A DNA stretch of 64,000 bases from Chryseobacterium sp. MFBS3-17 (GTDB lineage: Bacteria > Bacteroidota > Bacteroidia > Flavobacteriales > Weeksellaceae), in NCBI RefSeq assembly GCF_020687745.1, contig NZ_JAJEWK010000005.1, positions 1 through 64,000 of the forward strand. Reading direction: 5' to 3'. The notes under the pieces were generated by a model. The model was not told the DNA's origin and did not search any database. It saw only the letters and a list, made by a program, of their open reading frames with translations. Each line of letters begins with the position of its first letter. Position 1 is the first letter of the stretch. The position numbers and the translations under genes are program-made. Shown in pieces: positions 1-9,013 of the stretch.

Positions 1-362
1 TGCTTTAGAATTGTAATCTTGCCGCCCACGGTACATTGCAGTTCGGAGATTTCGGTTACGCAACTTTTGCCCATGACTTTTACCTGGTCATAAGTTTTCT
101 GCCACTTGCCGGCCGGCGCGTAGGTGCAGGGCAGATAGCCGCCGGATGTGGGCTTGAGTTTGCAGTTCCCAAAGGGCATAGCGGGCGGATCCAGCATCAG
201 GTCATCCTCAGTCACGGCCAGAAAATCTGCCTGTCCATCGGCGTCATTCCAGTAATGCTTCTGATGGCTGGTCACCTTAAAAGCAGGAAACTGAAACCCC
301 TGATTGCACTGGCAGGTTCCTTTCTGTACCACAAAATGTTTTCCGTCATGAGGTGAAGCCAT
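1..362 (-). CDS. DUF4280 (PAAR-like) domain protein, C-terminal part cut by window edge
   Basis: Reading the minus strand from an ATG at 362 gives 120 open codons that leave the left edge without a stop, so the gene is partial. Visible blocks are HFVVQKGTCQCNQG (residues 9-22), WNDADGQADF (38-47), LDPPAMPFGNCKL (57-69) and a Cys-containing CTYAPAGKWQ (79-88). This Cys-rich, Pro-rich layout is that of DUF4280, a PAAR-like fold found at the tip of contractile injection systems, including Bacteroidota type VI secretion. There is no signal peptide. An in-frame TGA lies five codons upstream, which supports this start. Any neighbouring effector or secretion genes would be to the left. The family call rests on motif recognition only. 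Confidence 0.75.
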   Translation of the reverse strand, partial: MASPHDGKHFVVQKGTCQCNQGFQFPAFKVTSHQKHYWNDADGQADFLAVTEDDLMLDPPAMPFGNCKLKPTSGGYLPCTYAPAGKWQKTYDQVKVMGKSCVTEISELQCTVGGKITILK

Positions 363-503
363 AGCCAAAGATTTTCAGGGTTCTACAAATAACAGATTAA
401 AGCTAATCAAAATCTCTTTTACAAAAAGTAGTAGAATTACGACAATTTTTGAAAAATGAAACTAGATAGGTATGCAGTGGCTTCTGCAGTTGAATGTGAA
501 AAG

Positions 504-530
504 AAAAAACCGTCTGAATATTCAGACGGT
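504..530 (-). terminator. Intrinsic terminator of the acyltransferase gene
   Basis: A perfect palindrome with 11-base arms (509-530, arm ACCGTCTGAAT) sits about 50 bp past the stop at 583. On the minus strand it is followed by a run of T (A504-509 on the plus strand). Confidence 0.85.
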
Positions 531-582
531 TACCTTAAAGTATTGCATGCACAAAAGTAGTGTAATGTGCTTAAAATCAATA

Positions 583-1857
583 TTAAATCGGTTTGAAACT
601 CAGGTTTTGTTCTTCCAGTAGCTTCTCAGATTGCTCTCTGTAGAATCCATTCACCAGTTTATCATGAATGGCATCAAAAGCATCCAGTGTTTCGTTGATT
701 TCCGCATCGGTATGAGAGGCAGTAGGAATCAGTCTCAGCAGAATCATGCCTTTCGGGATTACCGGGTATACCACTACAGAAGTGAATATTCCGAAATTCT
801 CGCGAAGATCTTTTACCAGAAGGGTAGCTTCTACCGGTGAACCCTGCATCATAACGGGCGTTACGCAGGTATTGGTATTCCCCAGGTTGAATCCTCTTTC
901 CTTCAGACCGTTTTGCAGTTTGTTTACATTTTCCCAAAGCTTGGCTTTGATTTCCGGTCTGGAGCGCAATAGTTCCAGACGCTTCAGTCCGCCAATCACC
1001 ATCGGCATGGTCAGAGATTTTGCGAAAACCTGAGAACGAAGGTTATATTTTAAAATTCTGATGATGTCATGATCTCCTGCAATGAATGCTCCGAAACCGG
1101 CCATAGACTTTGCAAAAGTTGAAAAATAAACATCGATTTGATCCTGGCAGCCTTGTTCTTCGCCTGCCCCAGCTCCTGTTTTTCCTAAGGTTCCGAAACC
1201 ATGGGCGTCATCTACCAAAAGTCTGAAGTTAAATTTGGATTTCAGATCACAGATTTCTTTCAGTTTTCCCTGCATTCCGCGCATTCCGAATACTCCTTCG
1301 GTAATCACCAGAATTCCGCCGCCGTTTTCTTCGGCTACTTTTTCTGCACGTGCCAGATTTTTCTCCAGGCTCACCATATCGTTGTGTTTGAAGGTGAAAC
1401 TTTTGCCCATGTGCAGGCGTACACCATCTACAATACAAGCGTGGGAATCTGCGTCATAGACAATGACATCATGACGGGAAACAAGTGCATCAATAGTAGA
1501 AACCATTCCCTGGTATCCGAAGTTCAGCAGGTATGCAGATTCTTTGCCTACAAACTCTGCCAGTTCACGCTCCAGCTGGTTGTGCTGAGCGGTTTCTCCG
1601 GACATGGCACGTGCGCCCATGGGGTAAAACATGCCGAACTCTGCAGCCGCTTTGGCATCTGCTTCCAGCACTTCGGGGTGGTTACACAGTCCCAGATAGT
1701 CATTGGCGCTCCAGAAAATTACTTCTTTTCCCTGAAACATCATACGAGGCCCAATAGGACCGTCCAGTTTCGGGAATACAAAATACCCTTCGCCATAATC
1801 GGCAAATTGTCCCAGCGGACCAGGATTTTGTCTCAATCTATCGAAAATATCTACCAT
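583..1857 (-). CDS. PLP-dependent acyl-CoA/ACP:amino acid C-acyltransferase (SPT/AONS family; serine palmitoyltransferase or cysteate acyltransferase)
   Basis: This 424-residue protein belongs to the alpha-oxoamine synthase family, PLP enzymes that condense an amino acid with an acyl thioester to give a 3-keto amine. Visible features are the ring-stacking His in DSHAC (H139), the cofactor Asp in DDAHG (216-220) and the Schiff-base lysine in STFAKS (K250). Length is normal for the family, and the cytoplasmic enzyme has no signal peptide. In Bacteroidota this subgroup makes either 3-ketosphinganine from serine (sphingolipids) or 3-ketocapnine from cysteate (sulfonolipids). The residues I can see do not separate the two. 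The upstream cysteine-synthase-like gene makes the cysteate option plausible. It has its own promoter-like box at 1893-1900 and a terminator at 504-530. Confidence 0.85.
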   Translation of the reverse strand: MVDIFDRLRQNPGPLGQFADYGEGYFVFPKLDGPIGPRMMFQGKEVIFWSANDYLGLCNHPEVLEADAKAAAEFGMFYPMGARAMSGETAQHNQLERELAEFVGKESAYLLNFGYQGMVSTIDALVSRHDVIVYDADSHACIVDGVRLHMGKSFTFKHNDMVSLEKNLARAEKVAEENGGGILVITEGVFGMRGMQGKLKEICDLKSKFNFRLLVDDAHGFGTLGKTGAGAGEEQGCQDQIDVYFSTFAKSMAGFGAFIAGDHDIIRILKYNLRSQVFAKSLTMPMVIGGLKRLELLRSRPEIKAKLWENVNKLQNGLKERGFNLGNTNTCVTPVMMQGSPVEATLLVKDLRENFGIFTSVVVYPVIPKGMILLRLIPTASHTDAEINETLDAFDAIHDKLVNGFYREQSEKLLEEQNLSFKPI

Positions 1858-1892
1858 GTATAGTTGAATTTTTTAGGTGAAAATTATTGTTG

Positions 1893-1900
1893 CAAATGTA
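1893..1900 (-). promoter_or_regulatory. -7 promoter element for the acyltransferase gene
   Basis: TACATTTG on the minus strand matches the Bacteroidota -7 consensus TAnnTTTG, about 35 bp before the start at 1857. No good -33 TTTG is seen at the usual spacing. Confidence 0.5.
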
Positions 1901-1917
1901 ACGAAAATCGTACAGAT

Positions 1918-1949
1918 AAAAAAGCCCTTTGTACTGAACAAAAGGCCTT
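1918..1949 (-). terminator. Terminator of the cysteine-synthase-like gene
   Basis: Arms 1921-1932 and 1938-1949 pair with one G-U over a five-base loop, followed on the minus strand by a T run (A1918-1923). It lies about 20 bp past the stop at 1967, separating this gene from the acyltransferase downstream. Confidence 0.75.
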
Positions 1950-1966
1950 ACCGCAGCGGTTTTTTC

Positions 1967-3004
1967 TTATTTGATGTATTCTGTTTTGAAAACTTCTTCG
2001 TAGTTATGTACACAGTTGTTCACAAAGCCTTGCTGTTGCATCCACTCGTCACTGTACACTTTGGTCAGGTATCTGGAGCCATGATCGGGATAAATGAGTA
2101 CCACCAGGTCATGTTGATTAAAAGGATTGCTCTGTGCATATTGAATCAGTCCCTGGGTTACAGCGCCACAGGTATAGCCGCCCATGATGGCCTCTTTCAG
2201 TGCGATTTCGCGGGTGCGGTACGCAGACATTTCGTCGTTCACCTTTACAAACTGATCTATTTTGTCAAAAAGAAGAGCTGTGGGAATCAGGTTTTTACCC
2301 ATTCCTTCAATCTGGTACGGTTTAATGTCGTCTTTGTTTATTTTTCCGGTTTCGTGATAGCCTTTCAGAATGGAACCATCTGCATCTACACCAATGATTT
2401 TGATGTCCGGATTTTGTTCTTTCAGAAATTTGGCAGATCCGCTGAGCGTGCCGCCGGTTCCTGTACAGGCAAAAAGATGCGTAATCTTTCCATGAGTCTG
2501 TTCCCAGATTTCAGGACCGGTAGTCTGGTAGTGCGCATCAATATTCAGTTCGTTAAAATACTGATTAATGTACACGGAATTCGGCGTTTCTGAAGCAATT
2601 CTCTTCGCTACCTCGTAGTAGGAACGGGGATCATCTGCAGGAACGTTTGCCGGACACACGTATACCTGTGCTCCCAATGCCTTCAGGTATGCTATTTTTT
2701 CTGCTTTAGTCTTGTCACTGACGGCAAGGATGCATTTATAACCTTTTACAATTGAAACCATGGCAACAGAAAAACCTGTGTTGCCAGAGGTGGTTTCCAC
2801 AATAACCGAATCAGACTTCAGGATTCCCTTTTCTTCCGCACGGTTGATGATGTGCAGCGCAATTCTGTCTTTGGTAGAATGTCCGGGATTGAAGGATTCT
2901 AATTTGGCATAAATGGTTGCCGGAATATCTTTGGTTACCGTATTGAGTTTCACCAGTGGGGTGTGCCCAATAAGTCCCAGAATATCATTGTAAACGTTGT
3001 TCAT
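1967..3004 (-). CDS. PLP-dependent cysteine synthase-family enzyme (cysteine or cysteate synthase)
   Basis: This 345-residue enzyme has the fold of cysteine synthase and cystathionine beta-synthase (beta-replacement on O-activated serine). The Schiff-base lysine is K45 in NPGHSTKDR, the substrate loop is TSGNTG (72-77) and the PLP phosphate loop is GTGGT (182-186). No C-terminal CBS domains are present. The NPGHSTKDR variant differs from the common NPGGSVKDR of CysK/CysM. It could make cysteine, cystathionine, or cysteate from phosphoserine and sulfite. The adjacent acyl-condensing enzyme on the same strand favours cysteate supply for sulfonolipids, but this is inference. The enzyme class is secure; the product is not. 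A -7 box lies at 3036-3043. Confidence 0.85.
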   Translation of the reverse strand: MNNVYNDILGLIGHTPLVKLNTVTKDIPATIYAKLESFNPGHSTKDRIALHIINRAEEKGILKSDSVIVETTSGNTGFSVAMVSIVKGYKCILAVSDKTKAEKIAYLKALGAQVYVCPANVPADDPRSYYEVAKRIASETPNSVYINQYFNELNIDAHYQTTGPEIWEQTHGKITHLFACTGTGGTLSGSAKFLKEQNPDIKIIGVDADGSILKGYHETGKINKDDIKPYQIEGMGKNLIPTALLFDKIDQFVKVNDEMSAYRTREIALKEAIMGGYTCGAVTQGLIQYAQSNPFNQHDLVVLIYPDHGSRYLTKVYSDEWMQQQGFVNNCVHNYEEVFKTEYIK

Positions 3005-3035
3005 TTATTTCTTTTTCTGTAAAAAAACCGACGAC

Positions 3036-3043
3036 AAAATTAC
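3036..3043 (-). promoter_or_regulatory. -7 promoter element for the cysteine-synthase-like gene
   Basis: TAATTTTG on the minus strand is a full match to TAnnTTTG, about 32 bp before the start at 3004. Confidence 0.5.
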
Positions 3044-3214
3044 AAAAAATTATTTTATAGGCTTATTTCAGGGATTTGTTTTATGCTGCAGCGCATTGAA
3101 ATCATCAGAAGCCCCCGTGATCATCTGGTGAAAACCTGCAGATATATGGATTCTTTTTGCAAAAGAAGTCTTAAATGAAGGAAAAATCTTATTTTCGCAA
3201 CATTGTAGATTATT

Positions 3215-6200
3215 ATGAAAAACTGGACTTTTAAAAGATGGAACACCGTCCTGGGCTGGGTGGTCTTTGCCATTTCATTCTTTACCTATCTTTCCACCAT
3301 AGAACCCAATCTCAGTTTCTGGGACACGGGTGAGTATATTGCCTCTGCAGTAAAACTGGAGGTTACCCATGCGCCGGGTGCGGCTCTCTTTCAGTTGGTA
3401 GGTGCCGTGGCGGCCATGTTCGCATTTGGCAACGGGGAGAACTATTCGGTAGTCATCAATTCCATGTCGGCACTCTTCAGCGCATTCACCATATTATTCC
3501 TCTTCTGGACCATCACCCATCTGGTGAGAAGATTGCTGAATAAAGATTTTGAAGAAATAACCAGACATCAGGAAATTTCTATACTTTTTGCAGGAATCAT
3601 TGGTGCGCTCAGCTTTACTTTTTCAGATACCTTCTGGTTTTCGGCGGTAGAAGGAGAGGTGTACTCTATGGCTTCTATGTTTATTGCGCTCATTGTATGG
3701 CTCATTACCAAATGGGAAAATGAATACAGTGAACCGGATAATGAACGCTGGATCATCCTCATATTCTTTATAGTAGGGCTCTCAGTAGGGGTTCACATGA
3801 TGGCCATGCTGGCTTTGCCTGCGGTTTGTCTAATCTATTATGCCAGAAATTATGACTTCAGCTGGAAGAGTTTTATCTGGGCCAATGTGATTACCCTGGG
3901 AATTCTTGCATTTGTGTTCAAGATTATTTTCCCGGTCATCATGACTTTGTTCGGCCGTCTGGAAATTTTCTTTGTCAATGGCATCGGACTGCCGTTCCAC
4001 TCGGGAACCATTGCGGCATTTATTTTAATGGTAGCCGCTTGTTATTTCCTGCTGAAATATTCCCGGAAGTCCGGAAACAGAATCTTCAGAACAGCAGCCC
4101 TCTCTGTAGTATATATGATTATAGGTTTTTCCTGCTGGATGGTGATTCCCGTGCGGGCAAATGCCAACCCGCCTATGAACCTGAACAATCCGGATACCGC
4201 CATTGGTATGCTGGATTACTACAACCGGGAGCAGTATGGTGACTGGCCTACATTCTATGGTCAGAACTACACGGCTTATCTGGATGCCAACGGTATAGAA
4301 AAAAATGACGACGGAAGCTTCAAAAGCAAAAAAACCGGTGACATCTATGAAAAGGATGAAACCACCGGAACCTACAGAAAAACCGGAGAGCGGTTCAACT
4401 ATGTCTATGCAAAAGAGCATGTCAGTTTAATGCCCAGAATGTTTAACGAAGACAAAAACGTAATGGCCAATTATGTGTCCATGTACGGTGCACCCGATTT
4501 TTCCTTTAATTATAATAATCCCGATATAGCAGACAGCCCGGAAGCCAGAAGAATTTTTGATGAATTAAGGGCGAAATATGAGGACGGGACCATACGGGCA
4601 GCAGATTATCTGGAGGTGAGACCTTATAATCTCATCAATGTGCAGCGGCCTTCGCTGGCCCAGAATATGGATTATTTCTTCAGCTTTCAGAATAACTATT
4701 ACTTCATTCGCTACCTCATGTGGAATTTCGTGGGCCGCCAGAATGATCTGGAAGGCAACATGGAAAACACGCACGGCAACTGGATTTCCGGCATTTCATT
4801 CATAGACAATGCACGGCTGGGAGATCAGGCAGAATTGCCGGCGAAATTCAAAAATCAAAGCACTGTAGCCTTTTATTTCCTGCCATTAATCCTCGCCATT
4901 ATCGGATTCTTCTTCCAGCTCAACCGTGATTTCGGAAGATTTTATGCCATTCTTTCCCTGTTTATCCTGACCAGTGTGGGCATTATCTTCTATACCGGTG
5001 TGAAACCTTTTGAACCGCGGGAACGGGATTATGCCATGGTAGGATCCTTCTATGCTGTTGCCATCTGGATCGGAATGGGAGCCGCTGCCATTCTGTGGTT
5101 TTTACAATCCAGAATAAAGTCCAATGCGGTCAATATTGTGGCCGGAGTGGTACTCATGGGCATTCCGCTGATGATGGGTTTCAAAAATTACGCCCCTCAT
5201 GACCGCAGTGACCGCTATACCGCTTATGATTATGCCTATTCCGTTTTAAAATCATTGCAGAAAAACAATATACTTTTTGTGTATGGGGACAATGATACCT
5301 ATCCCGTATGGGGAATGCAGGAAACCGAACGTTTCCGGGATGATGTGAAAGTGGTGAATTTCACACTACTTTCCACCCCATGGAATATAGACCAGGTGAG
5401 GAGAAAAACCTACAATGCCGATGCGGTGCCGCATTCTATGACCCACGAAGATTACCGGGACGGAACCAATGACCAGATTGTTATTTTTGATGCTGAAAGT
5501 CTGGACGGATTCATCAAAAGTCAGGTACAGCAGGGTGCGCCGGCAGCCATTTTTGAACCCTTTATGAAATATGTGGCACAGGATTCAATGACGGTGAAGG
5601 AAGCCATGGATTTCATTAAAGTGAAAAGCCCGGAGAAAGATGCCGTACTGAAAATGCTCTTTGGCGAAAGTAAATATGAACGCTTTAATTTCCTGCCGGT
5701 TTCCAATTTTGTGATTCCGGTGAATAAGCAAAATGCGGTGAAAGCAGGAATCATCAAAGCATCTGACCTGCCTGAGACGGTAGATCAGATTACGGTGAAT
5801 TACACCCGCGGAACGATGTTTAAAAATAACCTGATGTTACTGGATATTCTGGCTAATTTTGACTGGAAAAGAGCCATTAACTTCTCTAACGGCGGGGTTT
5901 ATGACAGTGAAAATATTTTCTATCTGGATGATTATCTGCAGTATGACGGCTTCAGCTACCGCCTGGTGCCCATCAAAACACCGGTCAGAGAAGATGGTGA
6001 AATAGGCAGGGTAGATCCGCAATCGCTCTATAATGTGCTAAAAAACTTCAGATGGGGCAATTTTAAAGATACCAGTGTCCATTTTGATCCCACAGCCACT
6101 TCCAATATCATGGGTTACAGAAACTCGGCCAGCAGAGCCGCAGAAGCCCTGGCACTGGCAGGACAAAAGCAGAAAGCGCTGGAGATTCTGGACATAGCCT

Positions 6201-6700
6201 CGCGTGAAATTCCGGTTTCCAAATATAATGAGGCCCGCTCCCTCAGTTCCATTGCCTATGCCTACATCATAGCCGGCGAAGAGAAAAAAGGTCTGGAGCT
6301 GGCAGAGCAACTTAAAAAAGGAGTTTTTGAAGAATATGATTATTACCGGAATCTGCCGGCAGATAAACAGAGGTTTGTGAACAGGCAAATGCGGACCAAA
6401 ACCATGGAATATTCTATGGTGGTGGCTGCCGTAAGTGATGCGTATAACCGCACCGGCAAGCCGGAAAAAGGCTATCAGTATCTTCTGAAATCGCTGGAAC
6501 CGGTAGATCAGCGCTTCAATACCTTCATTAAGGATCTGGAGCAGATGGGCAAAGAAAAAGCCTTCCGGGAGTCGCAGAAAGTGCAGCAGATTACGCCTTT
6601 CTACAGTTTCCTGTTTGATGTGATGCAGCCGTATGACACGACTTATGCTACAGAAAAAGAGGAACAGATTACCAGAGCGATTATGAATGTGACGCAATAA
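3215..6700 (+). CDS. DUF2723 integral membrane protein (GT-C type, GT117-like glycosyltransferase)
   Basis: A large 1161-residue protein. The N-terminal half has many hydrophobic helices, the first at about residues 12-28. The short motif SFWDTGEY (D37, E40) right after helix 1 is typical of GT-C glycosyltransferases of the DUF2723/GT117 type, where the acidic pair lies in the first periplasmic loop. After the last helix (about residue 650) follows a soluble region, including helical TPR-like repeats near residues 960-1050 (AEALALAGQKQKALEIL is one). Such proteins occur throughout Bacteroidota and are proposed to use a lipid-linked sugar donor for glycosylation in the periplasm; the acceptor is unknown. 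It is transcribed apart from its minus-strand neighbour. Confidence 0.8.
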   Translation: MKNWTFKRWNTVLGWVVFAISFFTYLSTIEPNLSFWDTGEYIASAVKLEVTHAPGAALFQLVGAVAAMFAFGNGENYSVVINSMSALFSAFTILFLFWTITHLVRRLLNKDFEEITRHQEISILFAGIIGALSFTFSDTFWFSAVEGEVYSMASMFIALIVWLITKWENEYSEPDNERWIILIFFIVGLSVGVHMMAMLALPAVCLIYYARNYDFSWKSFIWANVITLGILAFVFKIIFPVIMTLFGRLEIFFVNGIGLPFHSGTIAAFILMVAACYFLLKYSRKSGNRIFRTAALSVVYMIIGFSCWMVIPVRANANPPMNLNNPDTAIGMLDYYNREQYGDWPTFYGQNYTAYLDANGIEKNDDGSFKSKKTGDIYEKDETTGTYRKTGERFNYVYAKEHVSLMPRMFNEDKNVMANYVSMYGAPDFSFNYNNPDIADSPEARRIFDELRAKYEDGTIRAADYLEVRPYNLINVQRPSLAQNMDYFFSFQNNYYFIRYLMWNFVGRQNDLEGNMENTHGNWISGISFIDNARLGDQAELPAKFKNQSTVAFYFLPLILAIIGFFFQLNRDFGRFYAILSLFILTSVGIIFYTGVKPFEPRERDYAMVGSFYAVAIWIGMGAAAILWFLQSRIKSNAVNIVAGVVLMGIPLMMGFKNYAPHDRSDRYTAYDYAYSVLKSLQKNNILFVYGDNDTYPVWGMQETERFRDDVKVVNFTLLSTPWNIDQVRRKTYNADAVPHSMTHEDYRDGTNDQIVIFDAESLDGFIKSQVQQGAPAAIFEPFMKYVAQDSMTVKEAMDFIKVKSPEKDAVLKMLFGESKYERFNFLPVSNFVIPVNKQNAVKAGIIKASDLPETVDQITVNYTRGTMFKNNLMLLDILANFDWKRAINFSNGGVYDSENIFYLDDYLQYDGFSYRLVPIKTPVREDGEIGRVDPQSLYNVLKNFRWGNFKDTSVHFDPTATSNIMGYRNSASRAAEALALAGQKQKALEILDIASREIPVSKYNEARSLSSIAYAYIIAGEEKKGLELAEQLKKGVFEEYDYYRNLPADKQRFVNRQMRTKTMEYSMVVAAVSDAYNRTGKPEKGYQYLLKSLEPVDQRFNTFIKDLEQMGKEKAFRESQKVQQITPFYSFLFDVMQPYDTTYATEKEEQITRAIMNVTQ

Positions 6701-6767
6701 AAAATACTACAGTGGTAAGTTCTCCGGACTTACCATTGGTTTTTGAACGGAATAAATTCTTTGACTG

Positions 6768-7295
6768 ATGAGATATTGTGCTTTCCTGCGTGGGGTTAAT
6801 GTGAACGGAACTTCCATGAAAATGGCAGACGTTTGCCGTGTTTTTGAAAAGGCCGGAATGAAAGATGTTTCGTCGGTGCTGGCCAGCGGCAATATTATTT
6901 TCAGTTCAGAAAAAGCACCTTGTGATTTAAAAATCATTTTAGAGAAAGCCATGTCTGAACGGTTCAGTTACGATGCTTTTTTATTTTTAAAAACAGAGGA
7001 AGAGGTAGCAGAAATAGGGAATGCAAATCCTTTTACCGCCAGTGAGAGCAGTCATATTTACGCATTTATCGGAAACGAAGGTTTGCACCGGCTGCTCGCA
7101 GCGGAATTTGAACAATCGGCCACCATGGCAGGAGAACAGGGCGCTGTAGCAGGAACTACCTTCTACTGGAAGATTCCCAAGGGCAATACACTGGGATCGG
7201 AGTTCGGTAAGATTTTAGGCCGGCAAGCACTGAAGTCTCAGCTGACCAGCAGAAACATCAATACTTTCGAAAAGATTATGAAGAAGTTTTTGTAA
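6768..7295 (+). CDS. DUF1697 family protein
   Basis: A 175-residue cytoplasmic protein opening MRYCAFLRGVNVNG, the hallmark start of DUF1697 (Arg-Gly-Val/Ile-Asn-Val-Gly/Asn-Gly). Further family blocks are the SVLASGNIIFSS stretch (residues about 36-47) and a C-terminal RNINTFEKI. Length matches the family. The biochemical role of DUF1697 is not established. It lies 67 bp after the DUF2723 gene and 25 bp before a secreted-protein gene, so it may share a transcript with either. Confidence 0.85.
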   Translation: MRYCAFLRGVNVNGTSMKMADVCRVFEKAGMKDVSSVLASGNIIFSSEKAPCDLKIILEKAMSERFSYDAFLFLKTEEEVAEIGNANPFTASESSHIYAFIGNEGLHRLLAAEFEQSATMAGEQGAVAGTTFYWKIPKGNTLGSEFGKILGRQALKSQLTSRNINTFEKIMKKFL

Positions 7296-7320
7296 TTTTA
7301 ATGTTTAAAAAGCTACGGAC

Positions 7321-8163
7321 ATGAAAACTCTTCTAACTCTTGCTGTTCTGATGATCAGTTATTTAGCGTTCGCACAAAAACCGGATCAGCTTACCTTTGA
7401 CCGCGTAGTGCCGACTCAGGAAAATCAATACGTGGCGGTACCTGCAGATGACAAAAAGGAGCTGATGCATTTCGGTTTCATTTACTTTGACCAGAAAAAC
7501 GGTTTTGCCTTCCGCAAAATGGGCAACCTGAAAGCCGTAAACGGTAAACTGGAACTGACCAGAGTAGAAGAAAAGGTGCAGCTGATTGATAATCTGGGAT
7601 TAAAATCTGCCAAAGTACCGGTAGAAGTCCTGAAAACCTTCGGAATCACCAGCAACCCGGACTGGCTGGCGCAGTACAAAAGCAACGCGCCCATGCAGGA
7701 GCAGTATCTGGCCCGTGCCTCGCAGATGAATGCCGTGGGCTATCACAAAATGGCGTTGCCGGTTCTTAAAAGATTATATGATGAGCAGTACCGGACTCCT
7801 CATCTGTACTACGAACTCACATTTGCGCACAATGCGGTCAATGATTTTAAAAATGCTGAATCAGTTGCAAAATCAGCGATACAGGATAAAAAAATTAATG
7901 ATTTTCTGAGAAAGGAACTGATCTATGCTGTGGTGAATCAGGGCAGAATAAAAGAAGCAGACGATTTGTTGCAGACCTATATTCCTCAGTTTGAAAATCA
8001 GTTGAGCAAGGCAGAGGCCGTGTTTAATATGATACGCTTCAGCATACAGCATAAAGACAAATCCACAGCTGCCAGATGGCTGGATTTTTATAAAAAATCC
8101 GTCAACAATGAGCAGTTTAACAAGTATATTCCGCAATTAGAAAAAGCTTTAAACGAATTATGA
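7321..8163 (+). CDS. Exported helical-repeat protein of unknown function
   Basis: A 280-residue protein with a clear Sec signal peptide (MKTLLTLAVLMISYLAFAQ, cleavage near residue 18-19). The first part is beta-rich. From about residue 130 there are helical pairs reminiscent of tetratricopeptide repeats (GYHKMALPVLKRLY; FKNAESVAKSAI; GRIKEADDLLQTYI). It probably sits in the periplasm or on an envelope membrane. Its stop overlaps the kdsA start (ATGA at 8160-8163), so the two are translationally coupled, hinting at an envelope role. No enzyme motif is visible. Confidence 0.75.
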   Translation: MKTLLTLAVLMISYLAFAQKPDQLTFDRVVPTQENQYVAVPADDKKELMHFGFIYFDQKNGFAFRKMGNLKAVNGKLELTRVEEKVQLIDNLGLKSAKVPVEVLKTFGITSNPDWLAQYKSNAPMQEQYLARASQMNAVGYHKMALPVLKRLYDEQYRTPHLYYELTFAHNAVNDFKNAESVAKSAIQDKKINDFLRKELIYAVVNQGRIKEADDLLQTYIPQFENQLSKAEAVFNMIRFSIQHKDKSTAARWLDFYKKSVNNEQFNKYIPQLEKALNEL

Positions 8164-8969
8164 TACAATATTTAGACAATATTTCACACAAAAACTCATC
8201 CAATTTCTTCCTCATTGCCGGCCCGTGCATCATAGAAGGAGAGGATATGGCACTGAAGATCGCAGAGAAAGTATTAAAGATTACAGATCAACTTGGCATT
8301 CCGTACATCTTTAAAGGTAGTTTCAAAAAGGCCAATCGCAGCCGGGTAGATTCCTTTACCACCATTGGCGAGGAAAAATCACTGGAAATTCTGAAAAAAG
8401 TAGGGGAGACTTTCAATATTCCTACCACCACAGACATCCACGAAAATGAACATGCCGCATTGGCTGCCCAGTATGTGGATGTGCTCCAAATCCCTGCATT
8501 CCTGGTGCGCCAAACCGATCTGCTGGTGGCTGCTGCCAAAACCAATAAATGTGTATCCCTGAAAAAAGGCCAGTTTCTCTCGCCGGAAGCCATGAAATTT
8601 GCGGTGGAAAAAATTACAGATTCCGGAAATGCCAAAACAGCCATCATCGAACGGGGAACAACCTTTGGATATACTGATCTGGTGGTGGATTTCCGGGGAA
8701 TCCCCGAGATGCAAAACTATGCGCCCGTCATTCTGGATGTAACCCACTCGCTGCAACAGCCCAATCAGAGCACCGGCGTTACAGGAGGACGGCCGGAACT
8801 GATAGAAACCATAGCCAAAGCCGGAATTGCGGTAGGAGCAGACGGTCTTTTTATAGAAACCCATCCGGATCCGGCATCTGCACTTTCAGACGGTGCCAAT
8901 ATGCTGAACCTGGCCCATCTGGAGGATTTACTGAAAAAACTGACCCGGGTGCGCGAAGCCATTCTGTAA
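8160..8969 (+). CDS. kdsA: 3-deoxy-8-phosphooctulonate synthase (KDO-8-P synthase)
   Basis: This 269-residue TIM-barrel enzyme condenses phosphoenolpyruvate with arabinose 5-phosphate to give KDO 8-phosphate for lipopolysaccharide inner core. Visible motifs are AGPCIIE (20-26), the GSFKKANRS substrate loop, TDIHE, the GTTFGY block and the DVTHSLQQPN segment. Cys23 in AGPC is the metal ligand of the metal-dependent class; non-metal enzymes have Asn there, so this is predicted to need a divalent metal. The start overlaps the preceding stop by 4 bp. A TonB-dependent receptor follows after 44 bp. Confidence 0.95.
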   Translation: MIQYLDNISHKNSSNFFLIAGPCIIEGEDMALKIAEKVLKITDQLGIPYIFKGSFKKANRSRVDSFTTIGEEKSLEILKKVGETFNIPTTTDIHENEHAALAAQYVDVLQIPAFLVRQTDLLVAAAKTNKCVSLKKGQFLSPEAMKFAVEKITDSGNAKTAIIERGTTFGYTDLVVDFRGIPEMQNYAPVILDVTHSLQQPNQSTGVTGGRPELIETIAKAGIAVGADGLFIETHPDPASALSDGANMLNLAHLEDLLKKLTRVREAIL

Positions 8970-9013
8970 TCCGGTTAATTTTTTATATTTTTATTTCCTA
9001 AAAATTTTCTGAT

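Noticed and set aside
36-356. Plus-strand open frame of 106 codons at the left edge
   Set aside because: It is antisense to the DUF4280 protein, whose translation shows clear family motifs.
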